Shown here: piece after piece, positions 10,422 through 23,345 of the stretch
Position numbering within the stretch: the stretch's first letter is position 1
How the letters are laid out: the number at the start of each line of letters is the position of its first letter
Source of the DNA: Linum tenue
Lineage: Eukaryota > Streptophyta > Magnoliopsida > Malpighiales > Linaceae
Length of the DNA: 64,000 nucleotides
Assembly: GCA_946122785.1 (NCBI GenBank)
Contig: CAMGYJ010000002.1
Coordinates: forward strand, 19,690,492-19,754,491
Direction: 5' to 3'
Made by a program: the position numbers and the translations under genes
The notes under the pieces: generated by a model
Databases searched by the model: none
Told to the model about the DNA's origin: nothing
What the model saw: the letters and a program-made list of their open reading frames with translations, nothing else

Positions 10422-12410
10422 GAGGGTTACTATTTGTTGTACGTGTCATTACTATTTGCCACCAGGGTATTAAATTAAAATGACTTTTTTGCCCCTATCA
10501 ACACTCCTTCCATCACCCCTCACACTATCACCATACCACCATCGTCGGCAGACCACCACCGCCGGCCGACCACCAGCGCCGACCGGCCACCACCGTCGGT
10601 CGACCATCACCGTCATTGAACCACCATCGCCGGAGCCATCGAATGAGACCACCTCCGCCGCCGTTTGACCGCCGCGCCGCTGCCAAACCGCCGCGCCGCT
10701 GTCAGACCACTACACCTGCCGCCGCCAGACCACCACCTGCTGGCGCCACCGTCCGAAGCCGGCGGTCGGACCCGGGTCCGACCTCCGACGTCGGACCTGT
10801 CTGAAAGTCGAGATGGAGAAGGAGAGGAGGGAGAGAGTATTTCACGGGAAGCAAAGTCTGATGGAGATTTTTTTTTATATAATCGAAGGAGGTTAATTGG
10901 AAAGAAGTGATTATTAATATTATTTATTATTATATTAAATGATAATGGTTTAGGATTCTATAGTAAGTGAGATAGATGGGGGATTATTGGTAATATTATT
11001 ATATCAATATCAGTATTATAATTTAATTAGGAAAGAGGTTTTATTATATCTGTAGTGCACCGACGAACCTTGAAGGTGAAGACCACCATAGTTTGATTAC
11101 TAATCCTAATCTCACTAAACCCTAATTTGATCAAATCCATATTTGATTATATTATGTTAAATCATAATTAATATAACTAAAAAGGTAATAATTATTAAAT
11201 TATCCTCAGGTAGCAAACAAAAAAGGGGAACAAATTACAAAGCCCCACAGAATTACCTTATGTACGAGATAATTAGTAGGAGCTTATGGTATGAAATTAA
11301 TTAAAAATCAATTTAATTGCGGGATCTCCAAGGATGGTGGTTACGAAAATCACGAAGGAAAAAACCCGGAATCCGATATATGTGGGTTAATTAGAGGAAT
11401 TTTGGCATTTAATAATTATTTTAATATAATATTTAATTGGGAAGGCGACGATTATTTTAATATAATATTTAATTAGCGAAAGGAATTCTCAGTTGTTAAT
11501 TAGGGAAACTGGTAGTGGAAATCAATCTTACCTTAAAAATCTCCCTTAAATTTTACCATAAAATATTATATGGAACTATCTTGCAGGTGACTATCTTGCA
11601 GGATACTCAGAACTTGACTTTTTCTTTTTAGTTGGGTTTTTTACTGTTTTGTTCTCTGTCGTCTCAATAGGGCTGCCCATCATGTGGCATAAAAGGCCCT
11701 CTCACCGGGAGTTCGACTATTGGTCGACTCCCGCGCTCTTTTTATTTTCTCTGTATGTCTGAATTTATAACAACTGACTTTGCGGGGAAAAAAATTATAT
11801 TTAATATTCCACCGCTAAAGTCTAAATCAAACAAAAATTTTACCAAAACTAGATCAACGAAAAAGTCAATCTTTCCTTAAAACTCTCCCTTTAATTTGCC
11901 TAATTATCATATTTTATAAATATTTTATTTTGACGGGTGATTTTATAAATATTTGAAACAATATAACTACTTAATTACTCAATAAATAATTAACAATTCA
12001 AAAATGATTTTTAAAAAAAAGTAACTGTCCGACGCCAGGTTTCGGACCCCATCCGACGCGGGGTTTCGGACGCCGTCCGATACCGGCGAGCGGACCGAGC
12101 ATCTCCATCTGACGGTGGAGAACGACAATATCCGGGGGAGGAGGACGATCGATGACGTTGGGGAACAACCGCGCTCGTCGGCGGCTCAGAGTCGTCAACG
12201 TTGAGGGCCTTGAGGCTGTGAGGTGAAGGAGGGGAGGGTTTTGACCAGCGGCGGCCGAAGCTGGGGAGGGGCGGCCGGAGGTGGCAGTGGTCGATGGTCG
12301 TCGGCTTAACATGGAGGTTGAAGAAAAAGGGTAAGATGGTAAATATTATTATAACTACGGGCGGCAAATAGTAAACTTACGGGCGGCAAATAGCAGTTCA
12401 TTAGGATGCC
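10422..12410. mobile_element. Probable inverted-repeat DNA transposon with GC-rich inner flanks
   Basis: The left side carries CTATTTGCCACC (about 10450) and the right side carries, inverted, CTATTTGCCGCCC twice (about 12360-12395). Each end is followed inward by a GC-rich Pro/Arg-coding-like island (10500-10800 and 12010-12300, in opposite orientation), with an AT-rich core between. No transposase and no clear target duplication were found. The ends are tentative. Confidence 0.4.
11640..11770 (+). repeat. Possible tRNA-derived SINE head
   Basis: TGGCATAAAAG (11685-11695) fits the pol III A-box consensus. AGTTCGACTAT (11710-11720) is a weak B-box match at roughly tRNA-like spacing. No clear SINE tail or target duplication is seen, so this is a low-confidence hint. 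Confidence 0.2.
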
Positions 12411-14097
12411 AAAAACAAGTCAAGTAAGATCCCCTACACAAAACAACAACAACCGAAAAAAAAAAAAAATCAAACCCAGTGCTGTAAAGAATGGAAACCG
12501 TGTGTCATCTATCTTACCGGCTAGTGTACTTTGTTGTGGAATATGGATCCTATCAAATATCAATGGGCTTGTACCAGCCATAGTTTAGGGTTTACTATTG
12601 ATTGAGAGGGTTTTCTGTAATTTGCATCTAACTTTAGTGACATTTTACTAAGTCTACAAACTTTTGTATAGTTTTTCACTTCTTTGATTTCTTTTTTCAT
12701 TTTGTGGACACATATTTGTCTAATTTTTTATTCATTATACTTTGAATAATCCATTTTTTATTCTTTTTATTTTATCTTTTTATTTTTCTATCCCAAAATC
12801 GGCGTCTTTGTTCGTATTTGAGTTTTTTCAACTGTTCAACTAAAATTCAACTGATCACACGTATTCGGATTACGTGTATATCGGTGACGCTTATGTATCT
12901 TTTTATATATTAATTTGAGATTTTTCACTATTCAACTAAAAACCCATCAATCACGCATGTTTGAATCACATGTATATTGGTGACGCGTTTCCCATTTATA
13001 GAGTTCTTATAAATTAACAATATTTGTGAGTTTTCCGGCTATTTAACTAAATATAGGTTGATCACGCGTATTTCAATCACGTGTGTTTCGACGGTCCATT
13101 TTCCAATTTTGAATCCTTATTGATAAGAACAAGAGAACCACACTAATTGATTTCAACTAGAAATTCGTATTTGATTTGGCTCCATTATTTATCTCTTTAG
13201 CGATTTGCTAGATCCGAGGACACCCGCAAGGTGGGACAACAGAGTTGCTATAGTAGTACTTGAGCAAGACATTAATGATTTTCAAAATGTGTTGTTCTCC
13301 ACTAAGTACCTATTCATTGGCCAACAAGCCCACTTTTTATTGTTTGTTTCACGTCATTGCAACATGTGTTTCATCGATTCTTATTTAGCTGCTTAGATGT
13401 TCATATTCATCAAATGAGAGCTAGACCTGCATTTTTTTGGGTTTGTCTTCTTTACAAGTTAGTTTATTATGTGTTACAATTACATTTAACATTTCAGATT
13501 ACTCGCTTGACGCGAAGCGCAACGAGTGGGCATATCTAGTTCAGTGATTGAAATACCGTACCGGAGGTCGTACCGAAAAAGTCAGCGATATGGTATTTTA
13601 TGCTAAAATCGTGTAAATACCGCTAAATACTGTCTACCGGTTTTGCTTCTGATAGGAGGTTTTTCTGGTCGAACCGCCGGTACGATATGGTTTATTAATC
13701 CTTGATCTAGTCACCTTTGAAACTGATTTGTAAAAAAAAAAAAAGATATCTTGCAGACGACTACGCTGCCTCTGGCCATGCGATTTCTCGGCCGGAAATC
13801 TCTTTTCCCGCATATGAGCCGCAACACCAATCACTATTCGGACGACAATGGCAAATTTGATGATCTCTCAACTAATAAACACTCCCCAACTTTGAAAGAT
13901 CCAAAATTGTGACTACCTATAAATACTCTTACAATCTCATCTAGTTGGTTACCACTTTTTCCATCTATAAGTGGATCAATTATGTCACAAAGCAAAATTG
14001 CTTGGCGACCCGATTCCACTCCCATTAGAGTAGAGCTTCTTTCTTTTAAAACTGCACTCAGAAATCACCATTTTGGACGCGGGCGAATTGCATATCA
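12411..14097. other. Intergenic region, no gene; degenerate repeats
   Basis: No supported coding region. At about 12835-13096 a unit of roughly 56 bases recurs three times, about 100 bases apart (ATCACGCGTATTTCAATCAC and variants). At about 13545-13700 there is a patch rich in CCGGT-type motifs that looks like an old transposon end. Confidence 0.5.
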
Positions 14098-17000
14098 TTA
14101 AGGAGCAAGGTGGATGGGTTCATTAACGATAGATTTGGCTACATTGACGATATCCTCATTAGTGAATCCATCATCCTTCATGTAGAAAAGGTGAAGCACC
14201 TTTGCCATGTTCCAAAACAATTGCTTGCAGCATTTTGGCATTCCCTTCTCCTCCTTCTCCAACAACACCAACCTCAACAATTGCTTCCTCTCCTTCTCGA
14301 TTGCTTCCCTCACCTCTTCCACGGCGTCATCCAAGGTCCGGCCGCCTTCAAGCAGCAACAATGACACTGCATTCACCGTCCCCTGCTCCGAATCCCTCTG
14401 CAGAAACCATAGTAACACATACAGTCTAAAACTCATGGCCAAACCCACAAAACTTGCTTTGAGTTATGAATAGAGATGTAGAGAGAACGTTTTTGTTACC
14501 GAGCATCCTCTCCAGTCATTGAGCAAGCGACCACAAGTGCTCATCCCTTCATACAGATTCTTATACTCTGCACTACTCACCATCTCCTCCGAGAGTTTTG
14601 GCCCTACTAAGTAAAGAGCTGGAAGAACAATCGGGCCTAATGCGAATGATACACGTGCGTTCTTCATGTATTCCTCCATTGTTGGCACACACTTGTTCTT
14701 TGACCACTCCGCTTCTTTCAACATTGACTTCACCAATTCTACCCACTGTCACAAATAGTCAACATTACCAAATGGTAGAAATAAAGATTATATATCCCTA
14801 CCCATCTCGACTATTATACCCACATAATACCCTGTCTCTGGAAATTATGTTCATCCCATGATGAATCGGAAAATGGTAAGCAATCACCCCACATAAGAGA
14901 TATATATGACAATGGGGAATCCTACTAGGTCACAGTGCAACCGAGAAAGTAAAGGAAATAATAGAGCTTTTTAACTCACAATGTCGTTTATATGACGGGT
15001 AACATCACGTCCTTGCCGTGCCAATGCCATGTCTCCGATCTCACGAATGGTGCCACGAATCGCTGTGAAAAGGATCTCAACTTGCTCAGAACAGAAATCA
15101 GTGCTTCCATCCACTTCCCAGCTGCAATTTATTTCAACAACGTTAAGTTGAAACTGCATACAGAGAAGAAGAATGATAAGCAGCAGTGAGAACAAAATAG
15201 TGGAAGGTAACGTACTTCTCAAGCAACTGAACAAGGTTTACTAATTCTTCCATGGAACCTCCAACATCGAAAAAGTCATCCACAACTGTTGTAAGCACGC
15301 CATTTTTGGCCCACGAGAAGCGAGCATCAGATAATTCAGGTGCATAGAGAGTTGCAGCAGCCGAGAAGTAGCAATAGCCTAACTTCTGCCTCGCAAATGA
15401 TAGCTTGTCCAACTTATTTTCAATAATCCACCTGTATAAATGAAGGCAGAGTTCCTAAGAATGATAGAAGACAAGCAACAATTTAGCCATGGTTGACAAA
15501 TTCAAGCTTCTTCCACGATATTAAAGTAACAGCTCTAAGAAAGAATAGCTAACAACCTCCTAACACGTCTCTATAAGAACTAGGCAGGATAACTAAAAAT
15601 AAAGATTTAAAACTAGGATAACAAAATCATACATTGGAATAGGTATCATGTTTCTATGATAAACCTCTCAACAACCATGTAATAAACAAACAACAGAAGG
15701 AAAGTATCCAAGAATCGCACCTTCCTAGCTGCTTAAGTTCTTTCTTCTGTATCGACTGGCAGAGGTTGAAGTCATCGGCTGCCAGTTTAAGGACATCCTT
15801 GTTCCCAATGTTTGGACAACTAGTACCAAAAGGAGGCAAAGTACAGTGAGCAGAAGTAAAATTCTTTTAGAGGTACTTGAGATTGAGGAAAACGGAAAGA
15901 GGGATACCAATAGGTCTTCAAGGTCCAAGTGCTATCTATATCACTATAATGGTGAATACTTCTCCTATGGCCTAAGCGTTCCAAATCAACATGATAGGGA
16001 TATGAGAGAGCATCATGCACCTGAAATGAAAGTTAGCTTAGAAAGAGATCGATCCAAGCACCGAAAATTGATTCCTTCTGCAGTGCTTCCTGAGTTTTTT
16101 CTTTTTCAAGCATATTCCATGGAAGAACTTTTTCATTCCAGCACTAACCCTGAGTAAATCATACCTTTGTGCTGATACTTTCACCAGGTTGGTCCACATA
16201 AATTGAGCCATTGCAGAATTCCTGTTTCAGGAATTTCATGGTCCAAGAACTTATTTCTTCCAGGATAGGTTCTTCCCGATAAATTATTTGAGAAGCTTTG
16301 TGTAACTCCAGTACGGCTGTCTTGTCCTTCAAGTATCCTTCTAATGAATTGAAGAAACAGTCTTCTGAGAATGGAGATAGCCGATCTGTAGGTAATATTA
16401 TCACAGCTAGTTAGAAGTTCTGACAGTAACAAAATAACACCATGTGATGACCAGAACACCATTTTCATGAATCTGAGCAGCATTACCTGAAGAGACATCA
16501 TATCCATAGACACGCAGCAATCTAAAAGCCATAGCACATGTGGTTGTATCAAGAAATATATCTTCATCCCCCTGCAACCAGCATCTGTTTATGTGATAGG
16601 TGTGTCATGAATTCACTCATAAATTCAGGTAAACTGCAATCCTAGAGCTTAGAAAACTCCAATGAGTTTGTTCTTAAAGGAAGCTTTCAGCTATGTCAAG
16701 TGCCATCTGAGAAGTCAAAAATTGCTTACTGGTATGTCTTGTCCAGCAACATCTTTATTTCATTGGTGAAGTGGCGAGCAACTCCTAGACTATCAAGAGT
16801 GTCGATGACTGAAAGGCGGCTGCGTATGTCCAATGGATATATTGCTGGAGCTAATAAGGACATAGGCGTAGTGGTTTGCAGTAGATGTTAGAAAACAAGG
16901 TGGGGCAAGGATTTTAGAGGACTGTAGTTAGAAAGGACAGACCTGCATTCTCGAATTTGTCTAAGACGGCATACAGATAGCGAAGGCAATCAGGATCTTG

Positions 17001-18221
17001 AATATGAGAAAAAGCAACTGCAGTAGTCGAAGGTGAATTGAACAGGGATCCATTCTGCCTCTGATATTTCATCACCATGTCCCAGTCTTGTGAGTGTTGG
17101 ATACCTTCTGAAACATAGGCCAAGTAGGCTCTCCTTCCCTCTGCATTTCTACCGAACCCACTATTGTAGGAGAGAATGAAATGAGAGGATAAATAGGGAA
17201 GCAATCCATGCATACACAGTTAGCATAAAAAGCCGGGGGGATTATACCTTGTAAGCTCCACATTTCTCTTAGCTAGCATAGCGTCTACATCAGTTGACTT
17301 GAAAGGAAGGTTCAATCCCAAATCTTTTGCATAGTCAATCATGCCAGGGAATATTATGTCAAACCCAATAGGTACATGCTGCTTCTGATCCTTTAGAGAA
17401 GCAGAATTGAAGTCAAGAAACCGGATGCCTACAACAACAGGGCAGCAACAAGTGTGCATAAATATTCTAGAATTACAATCGATCTCTATTTGAACTAACT
17501 AGATGAGGAATGTAAGTTGTATACTATTACCTTTAGTGACTTGTTGTTCACCAAGGCCCCAACGTTGGAGAGCTAGAATGCAAGCCAAGGTAGAGGAGAG
17601 AGCATCCTTGATTAAGGATGGATCACGGCGAGGGAGTGGGAGACCCCAAGAGCCATCACTGAGCTGGTTGTCCAGTATCCATCTAGCGCATTGAGGGAAG
17701 AAAGGAGAGTCTTCCATGGATGAAGTAGGAGTTGGGACCATTGCCATCCAGGCGGTGTCGTATGCAGACACTGAAAGTTGAGCCTCATCAAACATCTTCT
17801 TTATCCGCTGTATTCTTCTCGAGTCATCGTAGCTCACGAACTGCAAAACAGATGATGCTTAATTTGTAAGTAGTATGTCTATCGACTATCATCACACAAA
17901 AGATAAGAGATAGCTTGTGATGCAGTGATTAGGATGGGAAAATAACGAGATTAAGAACAGAAAATGAAGAAGAGGGAAATATAGGAATACCAAGTTGGTG
18001 TTGCTGAACTCTGTGGTGAGCAGTGATCCAGATTCTCTACATGTTGCTGCACAAGGAGAGCAGCCGAGGGAGAAGTTTGAAGTTGAGTTAACTTAGTAAG
18101 TTTTATTCAAAGAAAGGAACATCATTGAGGTAAGTGAAGAGAAGGAAGCTGGACCTGGAATAGCAGCAGGAACAAGAGGAAACACAGGGTTTGAAGACAT
18201 GGGAGGTTGACTCCCTGCCAT
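14098..18221 (-). CDS. ent-kaurene synthase-like gene KS-B, 13 exons, exon 1 frameshifted
   Basis: Paralogue of KS-A with the same exon layout: 18221-17991, 17832-17531, 17428-17248, 17160-16943, 16850-16730, 16584-16487, 16385-16165, 16020-15908, 15819-15721, 15431-15216, 15121-14980, 14745-14500, 14397-14098. Exons 2-13 are open and in phase, with SAYDTAW, DDFFD (followed by VGGS) and ND..G...E. Length differences from KS-A in exons 2, 8, 11 and 13 are all multiples of three. Exon 1 is two bases shorter than in KS-A. After about 42 codons it meets TAA, so the plastid leader is cut and the frame does not join exon 2. Either the gene is dying or it starts at an internal Met such as the one in exon 2, giving a leaderless protein. 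The PI motif context is the usual LGPIVLPAL. Confidence 0.8.
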
Positions 18222-18244
18222 TGAAAAGCAAACAAACATATTTT

Positions 18245-18310
18245 TTTTACAGTGAACCAAGGTGGTTCTTTATTGTTGCTTCAGTTCGCATGTATGCACC
18301 ATGCTCCCTG
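18245..18310 (-). promoter_or_regulatory. KS-B promoter-proximal block
   Basis: Shared with KS-A and the exon-1 relic, with a TTTATTGTTGCTTCAGTTCG version of the core. It lies directly upstream of the ATG at 18221. Conservation here suggests that the promoter itself is not the broken part of KS-B. Confidence 0.55.
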
Positions 18311-18326
18311 CAGAATTGTAACCACC

Positions 18327-18720
18327 ACTAACTTGGCATTATTAAGGGATTCATTCAACCACAAAAACTGAAGTATTGATGAAAATTTCAGAGGGAGCAT
18401 CAGACTCGTAAGACTTGCCTTGGAAAGAAGACAAACGAAAAAAGGGGGTCTCTTTCAATCACACCAACCGTTCGATAAAATTCCACAACGAAGGGAACCT
18501 GCAGAAACAATTAATTCTGATGTGGGTTCTCCGAAGAAACACTACACTACCATAGATTACGTTCAAAGCTGGGAACTTGGGGGACCTCCAAACAGAATTC
18601 TCTGTAAAATCATGGAGATACAAGAACAACAGAGAGAAATGGTCACGCACCCTTTTACTGTAATCAAGCAAAATTCCTCGCTACTGCTGCTGAATTGCGG
18701 AAGATGATCAAGACACAGAG
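18327..18720. repeat. KS upstream duplicated block, copy 3 (uninterrupted)
   Basis: An uninterrupted version of the block found in pieces at 5115-5281 plus 6453-6720 and, more diverged, at 9975-10250. An open frame of 95 codons crosses it but is not conserved in the other copies, so it is not called as a gene. It ends in a GA-rich stretch near 18715-18745. Confidence 0.7.
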
Positions 18721-20600
18721 AGAGGGAGAGAAACAGAGAGATTTTGTTTTGGTGGGAGAGGGAGTGTTGGCGCAACAACTGCCTTTACTTTCGTCCGTTT
18801 CTCTCCCACCGCTCCACTTCCTTAAAAGCTTCGCCTCATCTACGGAATCAAGCTGGGGGGTGATACCCCTCGCCGTGCTTTACCTAGCCGACAAACTCCA
18901 TTGTTTATCAGTGCATTCCCCCACAGACTTTTTTGTTGTTGGGTTCCCTTTTGTATTGCGCCTTTGCTCCAGGGCCAATGGTTGGCTGGCCGGCGGTTCA
19001 CCCTCTCTTAACTATAATGAAAAGTAAACAGGAATGGAGATGATTGATAATCGACAAGTAAGTCCACTCCCGATCCCCGGCCCCCCTACCTGATAACACG
19101 TCACCGAACCCACTCTGTGCCGTTTGCTTGGTGACAGTGAAACCCAGACTAAAACTCCATTACAATATTTTGTTGGTTCCACTTCCACCACCGTCTTCGG
19201 GGCCCAATACTTGAGCTTGAATCAGATTGGTCTATTCTTAGAATGATGGAAACACCTTTCCGTATCCAATATTTAAATAGTTGAAACTTGAAACTCATGA
19301 TGAGAGTAGGGCGGGAAGCACTGCGGTAGGGTCTGGTCCAGATCAAACGAGAACATATAATTTCACATCGAGAACCTGACGTATGGACTAGAGAATAAAT
19401 CATATTTGTACGATTTAGTTCAGTACGGTTGGATAGATCATAATGGATGAAAAATGAACAAGTTGTTTACTCAATCAGATGATAAATTTAATCAATAATC
19501 GAGAAAAATATTTTCTTTTTGCCTTAAAACATTAATTCCGACATGCATTAATAATTTTGATACTCTAAATCTCAGTAAATAATAAAGATACAAAGTCAAA
19601 GCATCCCAACTTGCATCATAAAGACGTAAACATTAACAAGATCTCATATGAAGACACGATCGTCTCTACTCTTCGGTGAAATGTGGTTGTGAATGAAGGA
19701 GGGGACGAGATGCTTAAAATTAGGGTTAAGACTTGGGTCTCGTAGGGAGAATTGGGAGAGTGGTCGAGTGGGATGCTTACACGTGTTGAGAAGTCAGCTG
19801 GGTCCATGATTTAGTCCGATAAACCGCGGTCTAGACCAAAGAAGACTAAGAAATCAAAACATCGTATAATAATATAGACCATGAACCAGATCAAACCACT
19901 TTCAACGGTCTACAGTGCGGATCAAATTATACTGCTCGATTTCGTCCACTATTTTGCAACGGTATGGTCTATTTTCTAGTGGTAGTGATATATAGTATTG
20001 TTTTGTTTCATTCACTGATGATGGGTTTTAATATTCTAGTGGTAGTGATATAGTATTGTTTTGTTTCCCCCAATTTCTTCGTTTTTCAACTAAAACTTCA
20101 TTTTTTATATGGGAACAGCAAAAGAACAAGAATATCCAACTAGAGAATCGCAATTCTTTGCCCAGTTCGATACGAAATTATTCCCAGAACAACATTCTTC
20201 CCAGGAGGATGTTTGATTGTAGGGTTCTTGGGTTGTGGATTGCAGACACGCCTGCCATGTGTCGCTGTACTTTGCTGTGCTGGGTTTCTTATGCTTTCTT
20301 TCTCTTACTAGGTACTGGGTCTGGGTGGGTCTTATTTTGCCGGATTCCCAATTTCGGTTAATTCATTTTATCCTGTGCGGGTAAAGTTCTTTTTACAATA
20401 GAAAAATAAAAAAATTAATAAAAAGGGTGTTTTGGGATGTTGTTCGTCGATGTGTGGAGGCGAGACTTCAAGAGGTTTTGATTCAAGGGGTTGCGAATAT
20501 AGTGATTGACAAGGTGAATTGGGATATTCTTTTACATATGAAACATGGGTACACTTTATTGCTTCAACATCTTTGTTACTGTTTCATTTTTTGTCGTTTA
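18721..20600. other. Intergenic region without recognised gene
   Basis: Several short frames occur on both strands, but none shows a family motif or splice-consistent extension. A 20-25 base direct repeat (ATTCTAGTGGTAGTGATATA type) is present at about 19970 and 20034. Confidence 0.5.
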
Positions 20601-20639
20601 GCATATAGGCTGCAATTGCTATTCCTCATAAACTGCTTG

Positions 20640-21170
20640 GTGAAAGAATTCCACAAAGAACGCCTTCTCCTTACCTTCCGACTCCCCCTCCCTGACAAAA
20701 CCTTCTCCCACACTCTTCCCTCTCCAATCACATCTCTGCCCATTTTCTCACGCCTTATCCTTCACTTTCGTCGACCCCCAGTCTCTGCCAAAGCCTTCTC
20801 CCACACTCTTCCATCTCCAATCACATCTCTTCCAATTTTCTTCCAGCAAAAATTATCTTTCTATCTCTTTGCACCATTCAATCAGTCAACCTTTCATCCA
20901 TATCCCAATGTTCTTAAACTTCCTCTCTCTTTCGACTCCAAATGAAGAGTCAGAAATCGGTGCAGCGGCGGGGAGGACCAGTTGCAACTGAGCTCCCTTT
21001 TATCTTTCACTACGAGCTTCAGATCAACGTCTTGCCGTCATCGGAAGAGGATCATTTGATCTCTCCGAGCTTCAAATCCACATGGGCTCCCTTTTATCTT
21101 TGTTTCCTGATTGTAGAATCATTGTCGCCGTATGCAGAGCCGGAGGATGTCAACGGCATCGACTGAAGGA
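20640..21170 (+). other. Possible 5' end of an unrecognised gene, with internal duplication
   Basis: A CT-rich stretch contains two copies, about 90 bases apart, of a block including TTCTCCCACACTCTTCC and TCCAATCACATCTCT (20700-20850). After it, an ATG at 20942 opens 74 codons (MKSQKSVQRRGG start). No known domain was recognised. Further short coding-like pieces follow at 21428-21637 (acidic, SDDNDDE) and 21925-22158, possibly exons of one decayed gene. Low confidence. Confidence 0.25.
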
Positions 21171-22159
21171 AGAGGGGAAAGGCAGATTCCATTGGAAGTG
21201 GGAAGGAAAGGTGAGCAGGCGAATTTTGGGTTCAGACGTCGGTGTGTAGGTTTCAGGATGGAATGAAAGAACCGGCTGTGGATTTGTTCGGGTTAGTTAT
21301 CCGATTTCTTATGCTTCTTCCTCCTTTTACTCTTCAATTTTCTTTCTTTTATTTAATCTACTAACCAAACATATTTCCTATGGGCAAGTTCGACAAGGCG
21401 ATGTAGGCGCCTGTTCTGATTCCAGTTGTGGATAAGGAGTCAACGAAGAAGGTCAGTGTGGGGATCAGTCGATCAGGCAAGCTGGAGAATGACGAGTTGC
21501 TTCTCCTCTTTCTTTTTCTTCTTCCAACCTATGTGGTTTCCCTTTCTCTCAGTGAATTTTCATTTCTTTTCCTTGACAACAGTGACGATAATGATGACGA
21601 ATGCGAGATTCAGAACGTAGACGAGGCCAAAGGTTGAGAAGACGAGGATGCGGAACAGGATAACCGCGACAAAATCTCCAACCCTAACTGCTGCAAAAGC
21701 TGTGTCAGTTGCGCCCCCTTCTCCTGTGTCTTGGTTGGTGCTCCTCTCATAAGGGAATCCACTATCATCCCATTTTTTTTTTGGCAGGATTCTTAAGATT
21801 TTTGGAAGCCTAGGAAAATTGCACTCGATGCCTACTTACCTATATATATTTGTTGAGTTTTCCTACAGTATGCTCTCTATGGCATTTGTATTGGTAAAAG
21901 TACCATCTCCACATTATCAGTGGTGTGTCTCAAATTCCTCAGTTGCTGAATAAATCCAATGCAGGATCCTGCTCATGCTTCGAGTTTGAGAATGTATTTG
22001 TGCCCCAGAAGTATGATACTGGGGTTGAATCTATGTTACCAAACACCTGTTTTTCTATTAAAATGCCAACTACTTTATTCTTAAAACAAACTGGCTTTGT
22101 GCAGGTAGCCAAAGGGTTTTGCTTTTGTGAAGTTCATACGCAAAAGGGAGATGTGTGAT

Positions 22160-23300
22160 TTGAGCGTTCTAAAACGGCTCAGTCAGAGTTCATGACAGTT
22201 GGAAAGAAGGCTGATGCAGGGCATGGAGTGTGGATTTCATGCTGTTTTTATGTAGGATCTGTGATCATTTCCTTGGGGCTTCAAAGATTGCTCAGGCTGA
22301 AATGACTCATACTCTTCAATTTTGTTTCTGTAGTTGATAGGATGCAGTGATTTCTTTGTATGATTCATGTACGTCGACTGGCTTTAGCTGTATTGAGTTA
22401 TCTGTTGCTCTTATTTTATGCCGAAACTCTGAAATACACAGCTAATTTGATTACTTGCCCATCAAGCTGCTAGCTAAATTAATAGAAGTTACTTGGTGCA
22501 AATCAAGATGACATTCTCCCTCTTGCTACTTTTCTTTTGTGTTTCTGATTGTAACTTTAGTTTAACCAATGGAATATTGCAATCTTGATTGTTAAGCCAG
22601 ATTAAAACTTTGTTGTGGAGAATAAATAATTGAAATTGTGGTGCTATTTTATATAATGTTCTTTATTCAAGATCAAGATCAAAGCAACAGGTATGGCAGC
22701 ATGGTGGGAGTGGAGTAGTCTTAAGCTTGAGTGTATACCTCAACACTTTAGAGTTTAGAATCAGCTAACCTAAGCTAGCTACTTCAGCTAATCCTTGCTT
22801 TGTCTCACTTTTTGGGTTCCATGGCGACTTCCATGGAGATATGGACTCATGACTCAGATACATATATGGGTTGTTCAAGCAACAAATCACCAAGGAGGGC
22901 CAACCGGAGCTGCTGAAGATTGGCTCGAGGTTTGTCCACTCGAATAGAATAGACAGTTAAACCTTTGCCACTGCCATGAATTCACTCTTTAAACCTGCTA
23001 TCTTATTTTCCTATCTTGGTGTTGGTGGTTTTCCTTTGCACTAGACTAGATAGTATTTGGTTTTAATATTTATCCTTCGTTTCTAAGTTATATATACAAG
23101 CACTGAGTATTGTTAAAGTTTCAATCTCCGTAAGCATTATGTTGAAGTCATATGAGTTGGTAAAATAATGGAAGGGAGTGTTTTTGTCCATTTTTGTAGT
23201 TTTATTTTATTATTCCCATAGTACTTCTAAAATATATTAAATACGACTAACCATTGATTAACTACTCTCTGCGGCGTAGCAGCAGGTGCTGATTCTAGTA
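22160..23300. other. Intergenic region, nothing recognised
   Basis: AT-rich, with many stops in all frames. No repeat pair or RNA gene was recognised. Confidence 0.5.
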
Positions 23301-23309
23301 GGTATAATA

Positions 23310-23345
23310 TGCGAATATAGTGATTGACAAGGTGAATTGGGATAT
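23310..23345. repeat. 36-bp filler copy of 20492-20527
   Basis: Thirty-six bases starting TGCGAATATAGTGATTG are identical to 20492-20527. Here they sit between two copies of AGGTATAATATG (about 23299 and 23346), the terminal sequence of the adjacent inverted-repeat element. This looks like filler DNA copied from 2.8 kb away during break repair. Confidence 0.7.

Noticed and set aside
10480..10910. Pro/Arg-rich frames on both strands
   Set aside because: Low-complexity CCG/CGG-type composition opens all frames; no start context, splice signals or domain.
18420..18707. 95-codon frame upstream of KS-B
   Set aside because: The homologous blocks at 6453-6720 and 9975-10250 do not keep the frame, so it is not a conserved coding sequence.
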